NCBI RefSeq assembly: GCF_008710275.1
Contig: NZ_VYQE01000005.1
Coordinates: 124,001-188,000 of the forward strand
Length of the DNA: 64,000 bases
Reading direction: 5' to 3'
Source of the DNA: Histidinibacterium aquaticum
GTDB taxonomy: Bacteria > Pseudomonadota > Alphaproteobacteria > Rhodobacterales > Rhodobacteraceae
Numbering within the stretch: position 1 is the stretch's first letter; the number at the start of each line of letters is the position of its first letter. Under the pieces are notes generated by a model, which saw only the letters and a list, made by a program, of their open reading frames with translations, did no database searches and had not been told where the DNA came from. This document shows positions 1-8,394 of the stretch, one piece after another. The position numbers and the translations under genes are program-made.

Positions 1-19
1 AATTTACGGGAGACGAGAC

Positions 20-847
20 ATGAAACTCGTGCACGCCGCCCCGCTGGCGGCCCTTCTTGCCGGTGCTGCCGGCATGGCCCAAGCCCAAGACACGGTCTTC
101 ACCGGCACCGATCAGGTCGAAGACGCCAACGAGGCCCTTGCCGAGGACATCGAAGAGGACTTCGAGCGCGATCGGCTGGTCGGCAACGAGGGCCGCGAGC
201 TCGGCTTCTCCGGCTCGCTCGCGCTTCGCGGTTCCGCCTCGACGGGCAACAGCGACAGCGTCGACATCGGCCTTGGTGCCAATTACGGCTACTTCGACGG
301 CACCAACGGCTACGAGCTGCAGCTGAACTATCGCTACGGCGAAGAGGACGGCACCCGCACCGAGGAAAGCCTGCTGTACGATCTCGAGTACACCCGCGAC
401 TTCAACCCGCGGCTCTATGGCTTCGCCAAGGTCCAGGGCTCGATCGACGAGTTCTCCAGCTACGAGACGGACACCTTCATCGGCGCCGGTCTTGGCTACC
501 GGATCTACAACACGCCGGACATCCAGTGGTCGGTCCAGGCCGGTCCGGGCTACCGTGTCGCGGAACTCACCGACATCGACGAATCGGACTTCGAGGAAGG
601 CGCCCTCTCGGTGGCTTCGAACTACTCGAACCGCATTTCGCCCGACATCGTGCTGACCAACGATACCGACATCATCGCGTCCGAGAGCGATACCGTCGTC
701 TACAACGACTTCGGCGTGAACTTTTCGGTGGCTGACTCGTTGGCGCTCAGAACCAGCGTCGCGACCGAGTACCACACGGATCCGGTGCCGGGCCGTGAGG
801 ACACCGACAACACCTACGGCGTGTCGCTGATCTACGACTTCAACTAA
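20..847 (+). CDS. DUF481 family outer-membrane protein (YdiY-like)
   Basis: A 275-residue secreted protein with a signal peptide at about residues 1-22, ending in AQAQD. The mature part is acidic and built of alternating short beta-strand patterns rich in Tyr, Gly and Asp, and it ends in a terminal aromatic strand (LIYDFN) as outer-membrane barrels do. This matches the DUF481 family, salt-induced outer-membrane proteins of the YdiY type; the precise function of the family is not settled. A GGGAG ribosome site lies just before the ATG. It is monocistronic, closed by a strong terminator at 875-904. The family call is fairly secure; a transport substrate cannot be named. Confidence 0.8.
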   Translation: MKLVHAAPLAALLAGAAGMAQAQDTVFTGTDQVEDANEALAEDIEEDFERDRLVGNEGRELGFSGSLALRGSASTGNSDSVDIGLGANYGYFDGTNGYELQLNYRYGEEDGTRTEESLLYDLEYTRDFNPRLYGFAKVQGSIDEFSSYETDTFIGAGLGYRIYNTPDIQWSVQAGPGYRVAELTDIDESDFEEGALSVASNYSNRISPDIVLTNDTDIIASESDTVVYNDFGVNFSVADSLALRTSVATEYHTDPVPGREDTDNTYGVSLIYDFN

Positions 848-874
848 TCCCGACTTTGCATTCCCGGGATTTGG

Positions 875-904
875 AACGAGGGCTTCGGCCCTCGTTCTTT
901 TTTT
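875..904 (+). terminator. Rho-independent terminator of the DUF481 gene
   Basis: A perfect 9-bp stem (AACGAGGGC / GCCCTCGTT) with a stable TTCG tetraloop is followed at once by a run of seven T. It lies 28 bases after the stop codon of the DUF481 gene and is a textbook intrinsic terminator. Confidence 0.93.
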
Positions 905-982
905 GTCGGGTCGGTACCTCGACCTGATCTCGGACCCTCCCTCCGCCCCTCATCGTTGGGGCGCAAAACGATGGAGGATCCC

Positions 983-1396
983 ATGGCAGATCAGGAAACC
1001 TGGCTGAAGAAGACCCTCGCCGACATCCTCGGCGATGACCGCGGCTTGCCCGACTACGTCATCGACCCGCTCCGCAAGTTCGGGCCCGAGGACCTGGACG
1101 AGCTCCGCCGCGACGAACGCGAGGCCGTGACCTCCGCCATGTCCCGGGTCGCCCGCCAGTCCCGCGACGCGCGCGGCGGCGAACTGGGTGAGGGCGCCGG
1201 ACGTCCCGCCTGGGTCGAGGGCGACATCGACTGGGCCCTGCGTGCCGCCCGGGCCGCGCTCGAGGATCAGCCCGCCGGCAAGCGCTCCGAGAAAGCCAAC
1301 GAGCTTCTCGCCGACTGCGACTGCCCCGCCGCCACCGGCCCCAACCCGGGCGGAGAAGATCCGCGGACCGCCGGTGAAGTCGGAGAGGGCCGCTGA
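983..1396 (+). CDS. hypothetical protein
   Basis: A 137-residue acidic, Ala/Arg/Glu-rich soluble protein that I do not recognise. I chose the ATG at 983 over in-frame starts at 956 and 971 because GGAGG sits five bases before it. The N-terminal half is predicted helical; the C-terminal third carries one CDC motif (about residues 115-117) and a disordered Pro/Gly tail. There is no signal peptide or membrane segment. The stop is 13 bases before the start of the HhH-GPD gene and both carry good ribosome sites, so the two are probably one transcript. That pairing is the only functional hint. Confidence 0.65.
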   Translation: MADQETWLKKTLADILGDDRGLPDYVIDPLRKFGPEDLDELRRDEREAVTSAMSRVARQSRDARGGELGEGAGRPAWVEGDIDWALRAARAALEDQPAGKRSEKANELLADCDCPAATGPNPGGEDPRTAGEVGEGR

Positions 1397-1409
1397 GGAG
1401 GAGAGACCC

Positions 1410-2039
1410 ATGACCCGCAAGCAGATCGTCGACGCCCTGATCGCGGAACAGGGCAAGCTTTACTCCGAGGAGATGGGCGCCAACATCGCCCGCGACACGC
1501 CGCAGGAGCTCTTTCACTGGCTGATCGGCTCGATCATGCTCTCGGCCCGCATCGGCTCGGAACTGGCTGTTCAGGGCTGCGCGGCACTCAGGGATGCGGA
1601 CCTGCACAAGATCGACCGCATCCTCGAAGCGGACCGGACGGAGATCGTCCGCTGCCTGAACGAGAACGGCTATGCCCGCTACGACGAGTCCACCGCCGAC
1701 TACATCATCGACACGGCCAGGATGGTGCGGGACGCCTACGGCGACGACCTCCGCCGGATGCGTGAAGAGAATCCGCGACAGGCCGTTCAGAAGGCCAAGG
1801 GCCTGGGGCCGACAGGTGCCGGCATCTTCGCCCGCGAGGTCCAGCTCGTCTGGGACGAGTTCCTCCCCGAAGTCGGCAAGCCCGCGCAGCAGGAGGCCTC
1901 CGAACTCGGCCTGCCGGAGGATGGTCAGGCCCTGCTCGACCTCGCCGGGGACCGGGAGAGGTTCGTCCGCCTCGTCGCCGCGCTGACCCGGGCCAAGCTC
2001 GAGGGGCCGGCCGACAAGGTGAAGGAGGCCGCGGCCTAG
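1410..2039 (+). CDS. Endonuclease III-like HhH-GPD protein
   Basis: A 209-residue soluble protein resembling the endonuclease III / HhH-GPD base-excision fold. Residues 33-52 (LFHWLIGSIMLSARIG) match the conserved core helix, and residues 129-148 (KGLGPTGAGIFAREVQLVW) form a helix-hairpin-helix of the GLGPxGAxIF type. The Lys that follows the hairpin in true endonuclease III (GxGRKTA) is replaced by Thr-Gly here, so a bifunctional glycosylase/lyase is doubtful, and no C-terminal Fe-S cysteine cluster is present. Start at 1410 follows AGGAGGAG. The stop overlaps the convergent gene's stop in a shared CTAG. Family membership is good, activity uncertain. Confidence 0.7.
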   Translation: MTRKQIVDALIAEQGKLYSEEMGANIARDTPQELFHWLIGSIMLSARIGSELAVQGCAALRDADLHKIDRILEADRTEIVRCLNENGYARYDESTADYIIDTARMVRDAYGDDLRRMREENPRQAVQKAKGLGPTGAGIFAREVQLVWDEFLPEVGKPAQQEASELGLPEDGQALLDLAGDRERFVRLVAALTRAKLEGPADKVKEAAA

Positions 2040-2881
2040 CGGCCGGCCTTCATCTCGGCGATCCGCTCCAGAGCCTCGGCGCGGGTGTTGCGGATGTTGG
2101 GACGCACGGTCCGGTTCTCGGCCCGGAGCCGGATATCCCGCTCGGTCTCCGAGCCCGCAGCGTAGCGGACAGAGCCGAGCGACCAGCGGTCCCGCAGGGC
2201 CTCCGCCCGGAGCGAGTAGGTCAGCCACGCGGGCTGCTGGATACGCGTCCCCTCGTAGTTGTAGAGGAAGTACCAGCGCCGACCCGTCCCGCGCACGACC
2301 TCCTCGATCCAGTTGAAGATGTCGTTCACGTCCCGGCTGTGTTCGAAGGAGATGCCGGAGAGGTCGATTTCCATGATCTCGGTCGCCCGGTCCGGCCTGA
2401 TTCGGCGCAGGAAGGCGCCGCGCTCGTAGTTCGGCGTGTGCGCAAGCCGGGTCCTTCGTTGCGAGGGCCGCGCGCGGAGCGCCGCCATGGCCTCGTCCCG
2501 GCTGGCGAAGAGGTTGGGGTTCTCCCGCTCGGTCCCCTTCGCGCGCTCGATCTGCGGCCCCGCGTTGCGGTCGACCCGGACGGTGCCCATGGAATGGGCC
2601 TCGTGCAGGTCCGTCCCGCGCCGCGAGTAGGCGAACCACGCAGCGCGGTCGACCCTGTAGTCCGTGGTATCGACGCAGAAGAACCAGAGCGGCTCGCCGG
2701 TCTCGAGGATCCGCGCCTCGATGCGGTCGTAGAAGGCGTTCGCCTCGGCCGAGCTGTGAATGTAGAGGCCGGTATAGTCGATCTCGATCACCTGCGCGCC
2801 TTCGTGCACGGTGATCCGCTCGTCGAGAGCGGGGCCTGTGAACTGGGCCCCGACTTCCGCCGGCTGCTTCCTGTCCGCCAT
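2036..2881 (-). CDS. Tandem-duplicated protein of unknown function (two STAS/SpoIIAA-like repeats)
   Basis: A 281-residue soluble protein made of two copies of one unit of about 115-120 residues. Residues 31-104 and 168-241 align well: both contain EID-x(3)-G-x(3)-HS near the start, an aromatic stretch (PLWFF / RWYFL), and AWFAYS...SMGTVR against AWLTYS...SLGSVR. The tails after each repeat (NPNLFASRDEAMAAL and RPNIRNTRAEALERI) also match. The strand-helix pattern suggests a STAS/SpoIIAA-like fold, but that is inference. No enzyme motif, signal peptide or membrane segment is visible. It is convergent with the HhH-GPD gene, and no partner gene suggests a role. Confidence 0.6.
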   Translation of the reverse strand: MADRKQPAEVGAQFTGPALDERITVHEGAQVIEIDYTGLYIHSSAEANAFYDRIEARILETGEPLWFFCVDTTDYRVDRAAWFAYSRRGTDLHEAHSMGTVRVDRNAGPQIERAKGTERENPNLFASRDEAMAALRARPSQRRTRLAHTPNYERGAFLRRIRPDRATEIMEIDLSGISFEHSRDVNDIFNWIEEVVRGTGRRWYFLYNYEGTRIQQPAWLTYSLRAEALRDRWSLGSVRYAAGSETERDIRLRAENRTVRPNIRNTRAEALERIAEMKAGR

Positions 2882-2927
2882 TCCTACGCGCCGCGTCGGG
2901 GCCGGCGCTGGCCGGCCCCGGTCCGCG

Positions 2928-4202
2928 TCACTCGGCCGGAACGTAGCGCTCGATCACCAGCCGCAGGAGCGGGCTGGTGGCCGAGATGTCGGTCAGCGCG
3001 ATCAGGTAGGTGCCCGGGAAAGTTCGCGCGGCGATCTGGCTGTCGTAGCTCTGGCCGTAGTCGTCGTTGTAGGCGATCTCGCGGCCCACGTCGTCGAACA
3101 CCCGCAGCACCGGGTCACCGCCCGCCGCGGCGCCGATCGCCTCGACCAGAAGCAGACCCGGCGCGTCGAGGGTGACCGAGAACCACTGCGCGGTCTCGCC
3201 CTGGATCTGCGCGTCGGTGACGACGCGGCCCGACAGCGTGCCGAGATCGGTGACCGGGTAGGAGCCGTCGAGCGGCGGCGCCGCCTGGCCGCGATTGTAG
3301 GTCTCCTGGGCGGCGGCTTCCGGGTCGAAGCCGGAGACCGAGACGGTGACCGGCGCGGTGGCGTCGGACAGCGCGCGAAGCTGCACGCAGTAGGTCCCCG
3401 CAGCCAGCGGCGTCGTCATGTCGATCCGGCTGTTGAGCCCGTCGTAATCGTCGTTCTCCGCGTAGAACGTCCCATCGTCCCCGGTCAGGGTCAGAACCGG
3501 GTCGGCATCCGGGTTCTCCGCGGTGATCGAGACAGAAGCCGGGCTGGCGAGGTCGAAGGCGTAGGTCGGGACGGCCTCGATGCTTTCCGTCCGGCTCACG
3601 CCTTGTGAGAGGCTATCGTCGAGCGGGCCGGAGGCGAGCATCACCGCGCCGCCGCAGGCCTCGGTATCGGTCGCGACCGGGCTGGCCCCGGTGGGTGCCG
3701 GCGTCTCGGTCGTATCTCCCGGCCCGGCGGCTGTCAGTGTCGCGCCGCCCTCGGTCAGGGCCTCGTGCTCGGCCCGTCCGATCCGCACCGTCGCGGTCAG
3801 CGGCGCGTTGTCGTAGGAGGAGGTCTGCAGACAGTAGGTGCCCGGCTCCAGCGCGACGAGGGCCGCCGACGAGACGCCGCCGCCCGAGTCGTCATCGGTT
3901 GCGACCACGCCGCCCTCGCCGTCGAGTACCTCGATGACCGGATCCCCCTGGCCCCGGGCCTCGGCCTCGAGCCGCACGCTCGCCGCCTCCGACAGCGAGA
4001 AGAGAGAGGTATGGGCATTGCCCAAAAGCACCAGCGCCAGCTGCTCCCGGAAGGTCTCCGCGCTGCCGATATCGGAGTTCGCCTCGTTGCCGCCGATCCA
4101 GGCGCCGGAGCTCAATCCGCCGCAGTATTCCTGCGCGGAGGCCGGAAGGGCGACGGTCCCCGCCGCCAGCGCGCCCAGAATGGTCAGGGGTTTCAACGTC
4201 AT
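2928..4202 (-). CDS. Secreted protein with three PPC-type repeats
   Basis: A 424-residue exported protein with a signal peptide (residues 1-23, ending in ASA before QEYC). It carries three beta-sandwich repeats of the bacterial pre-peptidase C-terminal (PPC) type, each with a DPV strand followed by an acidic loop and a GTY strand: D87-P88-V89 with GTYC at 121; D234-P235-V236 with NDDYDG and GTYC; D363-P364-V365 with NDDYGQ and GTYL. The Asp-rich loops could bind calcium. A Pro/Thr linker lies at 158-182. No peptidase domain is present. It is likely a periplasmic or extracellular binding protein; the ligand is unknown. Confidence 0.72.
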   Translation of the reverse strand: MTLKPLTILGALAAGTVALPASAQEYCGGLSSGAWIGGNEANSDIGSAETFREQLALVLLGNAHTSLFSLSEAASVRLEAEARGQGDPVIEVLDGEGGVVATDDDSGGGVSSAALVALEPGTYCLQTSSYDNAPLTATVRIGRAEHEALTEGGATLTAAGPGDTTETPAPTGASPVATDTEACGGAVMLASGPLDDSLSQGVSRTESIEAVPTYAFDLASPASVSITAENPDADPVLTLTGDDGTFYAENDDYDGLNSRIDMTTPLAAGTYCVQLRALSDATAPVTVSVSGFDPEAAAQETYNRGQAAPPLDGSYPVTDLGTLSGRVVTDAQIQGETAQWFSVTLDAPGLLLVEAIGAAAGGDPVLRVFDDVGREIAYNDDYGQSYDSQIAARTFPGTYLIALTDISATSPLLRLVIERYVPAE

Positions 4203-4296
4203 CTCTATGCCTCCCTCAGGGTCGTAATCGTCCCCTAGGTAAGCGATCCGATGCCGGGATGGCGAGACAAAAGGCGGGACTCCGGTCCGGACAACG

Positions 4297-4321
4297 AAAA
4301 AGGCCGCCCCGGGGGGCGGCC
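4297..4321 (-). terminator. Rho-independent terminator of rpmJ
   Basis: A 9-bp GC stem (GGCCGCCCC / GGGGCGGCC) with a two-base loop lies 39 bases after the rpmJ stop. Read on the minus strand it is followed by five T (AAAAA at 4297-4301 on the plus strand). Confidence 0.85.
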
Positions 4322-4359
4322 GTCTCTCGATCTGGCATCTGTCCGGCTCTGCCGGGCGA

Positions 4360-4485
4360 TCAGCCCTGGCGTGCCTTGAACTTCCGCTGGGTCTTGTTGA
4401 TCACGTAGACCCGGCCCTTGCGGCGCACGACGCGGCAATCGCGGTGACGCTGCTTGAGCGAGCGGAGGGAGTTGCGAACCTTCAT
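4360..4485 (-). CDS. rpmJ: 50S ribosomal protein L36 (bL36)
   Basis: A 41-residue, very basic protein beginning [14 protein letters not shown] and ending KFKARQG, the typical alphaproteobacterial bL36 of the large ribosomal subunit. It has a single cysteine (in RDCRVVRR) and lacks the four zinc ligands, so it is the zinc-independent (C-minus) form. I chose the ATG at 4485; an upstream in-frame ATG would add a short MKRTRR extension, but GAGGACGAG fits the 4485 start better. The gene stands alone, followed by a strong terminator, with tRNA-Val 83 bases upstream on the same strand. Confidence 0.95.
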   Translation of the reverse strand: MKVRNSLRSLKQRHRDCRVVRRKGRVYVINKTQRKFKARQG

Positions 4486-4568
4486 TCGTCTCGTCCTCTT
4501 CATCGCGGCGCGGCGGTGCGCCTGGTTGCAAGTCTGCCCGGACCCTCGCGGCCCCGGCGGCGAAATCA

Positions 4569-4643
<75 letters not shown>

Positions 4644-4793
4644 GTACCCGTCACGTTTCAGCGTCCCATAACGAAATAGGACGCGGGCGAACCGCGTCGG
4701 GTGAGCGGTCTCTAAAAGGAGTCGGGGGCGAGATCAAGGGCTTTTGGGCACCTCCGAAATCGCGCTATCTAATGCCGCGATCGAGGAGCGTTG

Positions 4794-5657
4794 ATGAGTC
4801 TGGCCCCGTACCACCTGCACAGTCCCGCGTCCCGGACGACCGCGGCCGTTTTCGCCTCGCCCCACTCGGGGCGGGACTACTCCGCGGCGTTCCTGGCGCG
4901 CGCCATGCTCAACGAGCGGGAAATCCGTTCGTCCGAGGATGCCTACATCGACCGCCTCTTCGACAGCGCGCCGGATCACGGCGCGCCGCTGCTCGTCGCG
5001 GGCGCTCCGCGTGCCTATGTCGATCTGAACCGGGCGGCCGAGGAACTCGACCCGGCGCTGATCGAGGGCGTGCGCCGCGCGGCCCACAACCCGCGCATCG
5101 CGAGCGGTCTCGGCGTCATTCCCCGGGTCGTCGCAAACGGGCGGGCGATCTACTCCGGCAAGTTGCCGCTCGAGGAGGCGCGACGCCGAATCTCGGACTA
5201 CTGGCGGCCCTACCACGCCGCCCTGCGCGAGCTTCTGGACGAAAGCCACCGGCTCTTCGGCCGGGCCATCCTGGTCGACTGCCATTCCATGCCGCACGAG
5301 GCCCTTGAGAACGTCGGCCCCGCCAACGGACCGCGGCCCGACGTGGTGCTGGGCGACCGCTTCGGCGCCGCGGCCTCCGCCGGGGTCATCGAGCGGATCG
5401 AGGCGGCCTTCTCAGGCGCGGGCTTCCGGGTGGCTCGGAACATGCCCTTCGCAGGGGCCTACATCACCCAGGCCTACGGCCGTCCGTCGCGTCGGCAGCA
5501 TGCCGTTCAGGTGGAGATCGACCGGTCAATCTACATGGACGAGGCCACGATCGAGCCGAAGGCGGAGTTCGAGGACGTGCGCGCCGCGCTGGGGTCCGTT
5601 GTGGCCGAGATCGCCGCCATCGGCCGGGCTGACGAGATGCCGGTCGCGGCCGAGTAG
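4794..5657 (+). CDS. N-formylglutamate amidohydrolase family protein
   Basis: A 287-residue soluble hydrolase of the N-formylglutamate amidohydrolase family. N-terminal FASPHSGRDY, GDRFGAAAS and central VDCHSMP are the family's metal-binding signatures. In histidine breakdown this enzyme releases formate from N-formylglutamate, but there are no hut genes here, so the substrate could be another N-formyl or amidated compound. The ATG at 4794 is preferred over the TTG at 4791; GAGGAG ends five bases upstream. It is monocistronic and convergent with dinB, with one base between the stops. Confidence 0.8.
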   Translation: MSLAPYHLHSPASRTTAAVFASPHSGRDYSAAFLARAMLNEREIRSSEDAYIDRLFDSAPDHGAPLLVAGAPRAYVDLNRAAEELDPALIEGVRRAAHNPRIASGLGVIPRVVANGRAIYSGKLPLEEARRRISDYWRPYHAALRELLDESHRLFGRAILVDCHSMPHEALENVGPANGPRPDVVLGDRFGAAASAGVIERIEAAFSGAGFRVARNMPFAGAYITQAYGRPSRRQHAVQVEIDRSIYMDEATIEPKAEFEDVRAALGSVVAEIAAIGRADEMPVAAE

Positions 5658-5658
5658 C

Positions 5659-6912
5659 TCAGCGCAGGGCCCGGCCCTTCAGGATCGCATCCCTGCCGAA
5701 GCGCGCGCGGATCGCGTCCGCCGCCCGCTCCGCCTGGGCCCGCCGCGGCGCGTCCGGGTCGAGCAGGTCGCCGCCCCGATCCGCGGTCTCGGCCCCGGTC
5801 AGCTCGCTGATTCCGACCCCGAGCAGCCGGTAGGGCCCGGCGTCGCCCAGCTGGTCGAAGAGGCCCCGCGCCGTCCGGTAGATCCGGTCGGCGAGCTGGG
5901 TCGGCTCGCTCAGCGCCTGCCTCCGGGTGAGCAGCCGGTGGTTCGCCCGCTTGAGCTTCAGTGTCACGACGCGGCCCGCGAGGTCCTTGGCCTTGGCGCG
6001 GGAGGAAACCTTCTCGGCCATCCGCCAGATGTGGCCGTCGAGGATCTCGGCGTCGCCGGTGTCCTCGGAGAAGGTCGTCTCGTTCGACAGCCCCTTCACC
6101 GGCGCATGGGCCGAGACGCGGCGGTGGTCCTCGCCCCGCGCGAGATGCCAGAGCCGGTCGCCCATGCCGCCGAAGCGGGCCTGCAGCGCCTCGCGCTCCC
6201 AGCGGTGAAGGTCGGCGAAGGTGCGGATGCCGGCGGCCTCGAGGCTCTCCTGGGCGGCCGGGCCGATGCCCCAGATGAGGCGCACGGGCTTCGGCTTGAG
6301 GAAGTCCACCGTCTCCGCTCGGCCGATCACGGAGAAGCCGCGCGGCTTGTCGAGGTCGGAGGCGACCTTGGCGAGGAACTTGTTGTGGCTGAGCCCGATG
6401 GAGCCGGTCAGGCCAAGCTCCGCCTGCATCCGCCGCACCAGCCGGGCGAGCATCACGGCAGGCGGCTGGCCGTGGAGGCGCGCGGTGCCGGTGAGGTCCA
6501 TGAAGGCCTCGTCCAGAGAGAGCGGCTCCACCACCGGGGTCAGCTCGTCCATCATCTGCCGGATCGCGCGGGAGGCCTCGACGTAGGCCTCGAACCGGGG
6601 CTTCACCACCACCGCCTCGGGACAGAGCTTGAGCGCCTGGAACATCGGCATGGCCGAGCGGACGCCCTTGATCCGGGCGATGTAGCAGGCGGTGGAGACC
6701 ACCCCCCGCCGGCCGCCGCCGATGATGACGGGCTTGTCCCGCAGCTCCGGATTGTCGCGCTTCTCGACGGAGGCGAAGAAGGCGTCGCAATCCATGTGGG
6801 CGATGGAGAGCTCGTAAAGCTCGGGATGCCGGGTCACCCGCGGAGACCGGCAGGCCGGACAGCGCGGGCCGTCCGGGTAGGCAGTCAGGCAGTCTCGGCA
6901 AAGCGCGGGCAT
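5659..6912 (-). CDS. dinB: DNA polymerase IV (Y-family) with N-terminal Cys4 motif
   Basis: A 417-residue Y-family translesion polymerase. After a 34-residue extension the palm begins with HMDCDAFFASVE (D41 is the first catalytic Asp), then VVSTACYIARIKGVRSAMPM, the SLDEAFMDLTG motif with the catalytic Asp-Glu pair, the SHNKFLAKVAS segment, the hairpin region RLIWGIGP and a little-finger domain. The extension carries C5-x2-C8 and C18-x2-C21, a likely zinc finger absent from E. coli DinB but seen in related alphaproteobacterial proteins. The C-terminus lacks an evident QLxLF-type clamp-binding peptide. I saw no LexA box of the GTTC-N7-GTTC type upstream. Confidence 0.92.
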   Translation of the reverse strand: MPALCRDCLTAYPDGPRCPACRSPRVTRHPELYELSIAHMDCDAFFASVEKRDNPELRDKPVIIGGGRRGVVSTACYIARIKGVRSAMPMFQALKLCPEAVVVKPRFEAYVEASRAIRQMMDELTPVVEPLSLDEAFMDLTGTARLHGQPPAVMLARLVRRMQAELGLTGSIGLSHNKFLAKVASDLDKPRGFSVIGRAETVDFLKPKPVRLIWGIGPAAQESLEAAGIRTFADLHRWEREALQARFGGMGDRLWHLARGEDHRRVSAHAPVKGLSNETTFSEDTGDAEILDGHIWRMAEKVSSRAKAKDLAGRVVTLKLKRANHRLLTRRQALSEPTQLADRIYRTARGLFDQLGDAGPYRLLGVGISELTGAETADRGGDLLDPDAPRRAQAERAADAIRARFGRDAILKGRALR

Positions 6913-6978
6913 GGGAGAGATATAGCACCGCCGGGAGGGGGCGGGGAGGGGGGCTGTGGGGCCTCGGTCAAGACGTGA

Positions 6979-7047
6979 CCAAGGTTGGACAGAGGGGTAA
7001 GGCTTTGGTTTTTATGGATAATCGTGGTTAACGCGTTTTGCGTTAAC
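6979..7047. repeat. Copy 1 of a 69-base intergenic element ending in a GTTAAC palindrome
   Basis: A 69-base element between the starts of dinB and the end of the AT-rich gene. It begins with CCAAGGTTGGACA, contains GGTAAGGC, and ends with the inverted repeat GTTAACGC-GTTTT-GCGTTAAC (7027-7047). A second copy with identical spacing lies at 60851-60919; 49 of 69 positions match by hand alignment. Function is unknown; it could be a regulatory site, a terminator-like hairpin or a mobile short repeat. Confidence 0.6.
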
Positions 7048-7055
7048 TATCTGAC

Positions 7056-8318
7056 TCAATCACGATCTTCGTGGTTGCTACCGGATGCTGCCATTCTTCG
7101 AATTGCTGCTTCCAACGCATCCCACCATAGCGGACCTTGAGACATTGCCGTGTACGCGTAGTGCCGAATGGCATCGTCGTTGTTGACGATGAAAAGAATG
7201 AGATAATGCCCTGAGACTGCTTGACCGACGAATCCACCCGGCGGCGCCTTCGCGATAGTCCAAGCCTTTCTGGCTATGCTCGCGACAAAGTTCCAAGCCC
7301 AATCTTCAAGTTCGCCCAGTGCTGCAACACCGGCGGCAGAATCAACTTTTGACGTCTCGATATTTTGTCGAGCTGGCCAAGTTGCATCTGCCGATACTGC
7401 TGTCGACCTCTCCGCGGCTTCTACAACAGATACTGCAGCCCTTCGACGATCTTGATATCCTTCCTTGCGTGCATGCTTGTTGGCGCGCTCTTCAACGGCT
7501 CGAGCTCCAGGATGGCCGAGAAACCAAACTCTATGGGTCTCGGCTAGGTCCTTCAGTCTTGCAGCTACACTGGCGGGGAGTTCTTCAGAATGCCTGTCAT
7601 CCGCCACAGCCCGATCATGAATCTCAAGAATTGCTTCAAGGCTATTGGCAATAGACCAAATCCGACGCGCACCGATCAAGTTGGCGTTTTGGCTGATCAA
7701 TTCTTGGTATTTTCGAGAGATGGACGGGAGGTCGGGTGCCGTATTCGTGGCTAGCTCCGCAACTTCAGCGAGACTGGAAGCCTTCTCTTCACAGTCCTTT
7801 TGTAGCTCCGCTTGATCATCGTCATCGCTTTCGATCAAAGGTGTGTCGATGAGCGTGATCGGACCTACGTCATCTACCCTAAATTCGGGTCCTCCCTCAA
7901 CGGCTTCCGGTGGTTCACCCTCGTAGTTGACCTCAAGCCAAGATTTAAGGCGCCTCGTCCTTTCGACACTATTTTCGATAGTAGAAATTTCTTCGAGTTC
8001 TGGATTTTCGATAGCCGCCGGGATGCCTTCAAAATTCACTTCTCTCAGGCCCGAACTTTTTGCCAGAGGTCTAAGATCGCTAATCCTCGTTCCTCTGATT
8101 TCTAGATCAACTTCTGATAGGGTTCTGACTTCATCTGGTAGGATCGTGAGGTGCCTCAAGATTTCCAGGCCGTCTCTCACCACATCGCCGTCACCACCAT
8201 AAAACGGACTCAGCGACACGTAAGACCAACTCTCATGAGCAGCTCTTTGGACTAGCCGGGAAGCAGTCTTATAGGCTTCAATTTCCTCTGGTGTGTGCAT
8301 TCTTGCATAATTTGTCAT
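7056..8318 (-). CDS. AT-rich unknown protein with leucine-rich-repeat-like segment
   Basis: A 420-residue soluble protein I do not recognise. Residues 50-112 look like two or three degenerate leucine-rich repeats (LEILRHLTIL, RISDLRPLA, LREVNFEGIP). Residues 155-175 are an acidic linker, the middle is helical, and the C-terminal part (IARKAWTIAKA, GHYLILFIV) resembles no catalytic site I know. Base composition is visibly lower in GC than all neighbours and codons ending in A/T are common, which suggests recent transfer. The start is uncertain: the ATG at 8318 has no clear ribosome site, and an in-frame ATG at 8300 is an alternative. It is followed downstream by the orphan repeat element. Confidence 0.6.
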   Translation of the reverse strand: MTNYARMHTPEEIEAYKTASRLVQRAAHESWSYVSLSPFYGGDGDVVRDGLEILRHLTILPDEVRTLSEVDLEIRGTRISDLRPLAKSSGLREVNFEGIPAAIENPELEEISTIENSVERTRRLKSWLEVNYEGEPPEAVEGGPEFRVDDVGPITLIDTPLIESDDDDQAELQKDCEEKASSLAEVAELATNTAPDLPSISRKYQELISQNANLIGARRIWSIANSLEAILEIHDRAVADDRHSEELPASVAARLKDLAETHRVWFLGHPGARAVEERANKHARKEGYQDRRRAAVSVVEAAERSTAVSADATWPARQNIETSKVDSAAGVAALGELEDWAWNFVASIARKAWTIAKAPPGGFVGQAVSGHYLILFIVNNDDAIRHYAYTAMSQGPLWWDALEAAIRRMAASGSNHEDRD

Positions 8319-8394
8319 AAAGACGAAAAACAGCTACTTTGTTGATGACTAGAGTGGTTCTCTACATCCTTTTGAATTCCCGCTCAAGCGATGA

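Noticed and set aside
1059..2639. A 526-codon minus-strand frame over the HhH-GPD and duplicated genes
   Set aside because: Antisense shadow with Arg/Pro/Gly-rich composition and no domain.
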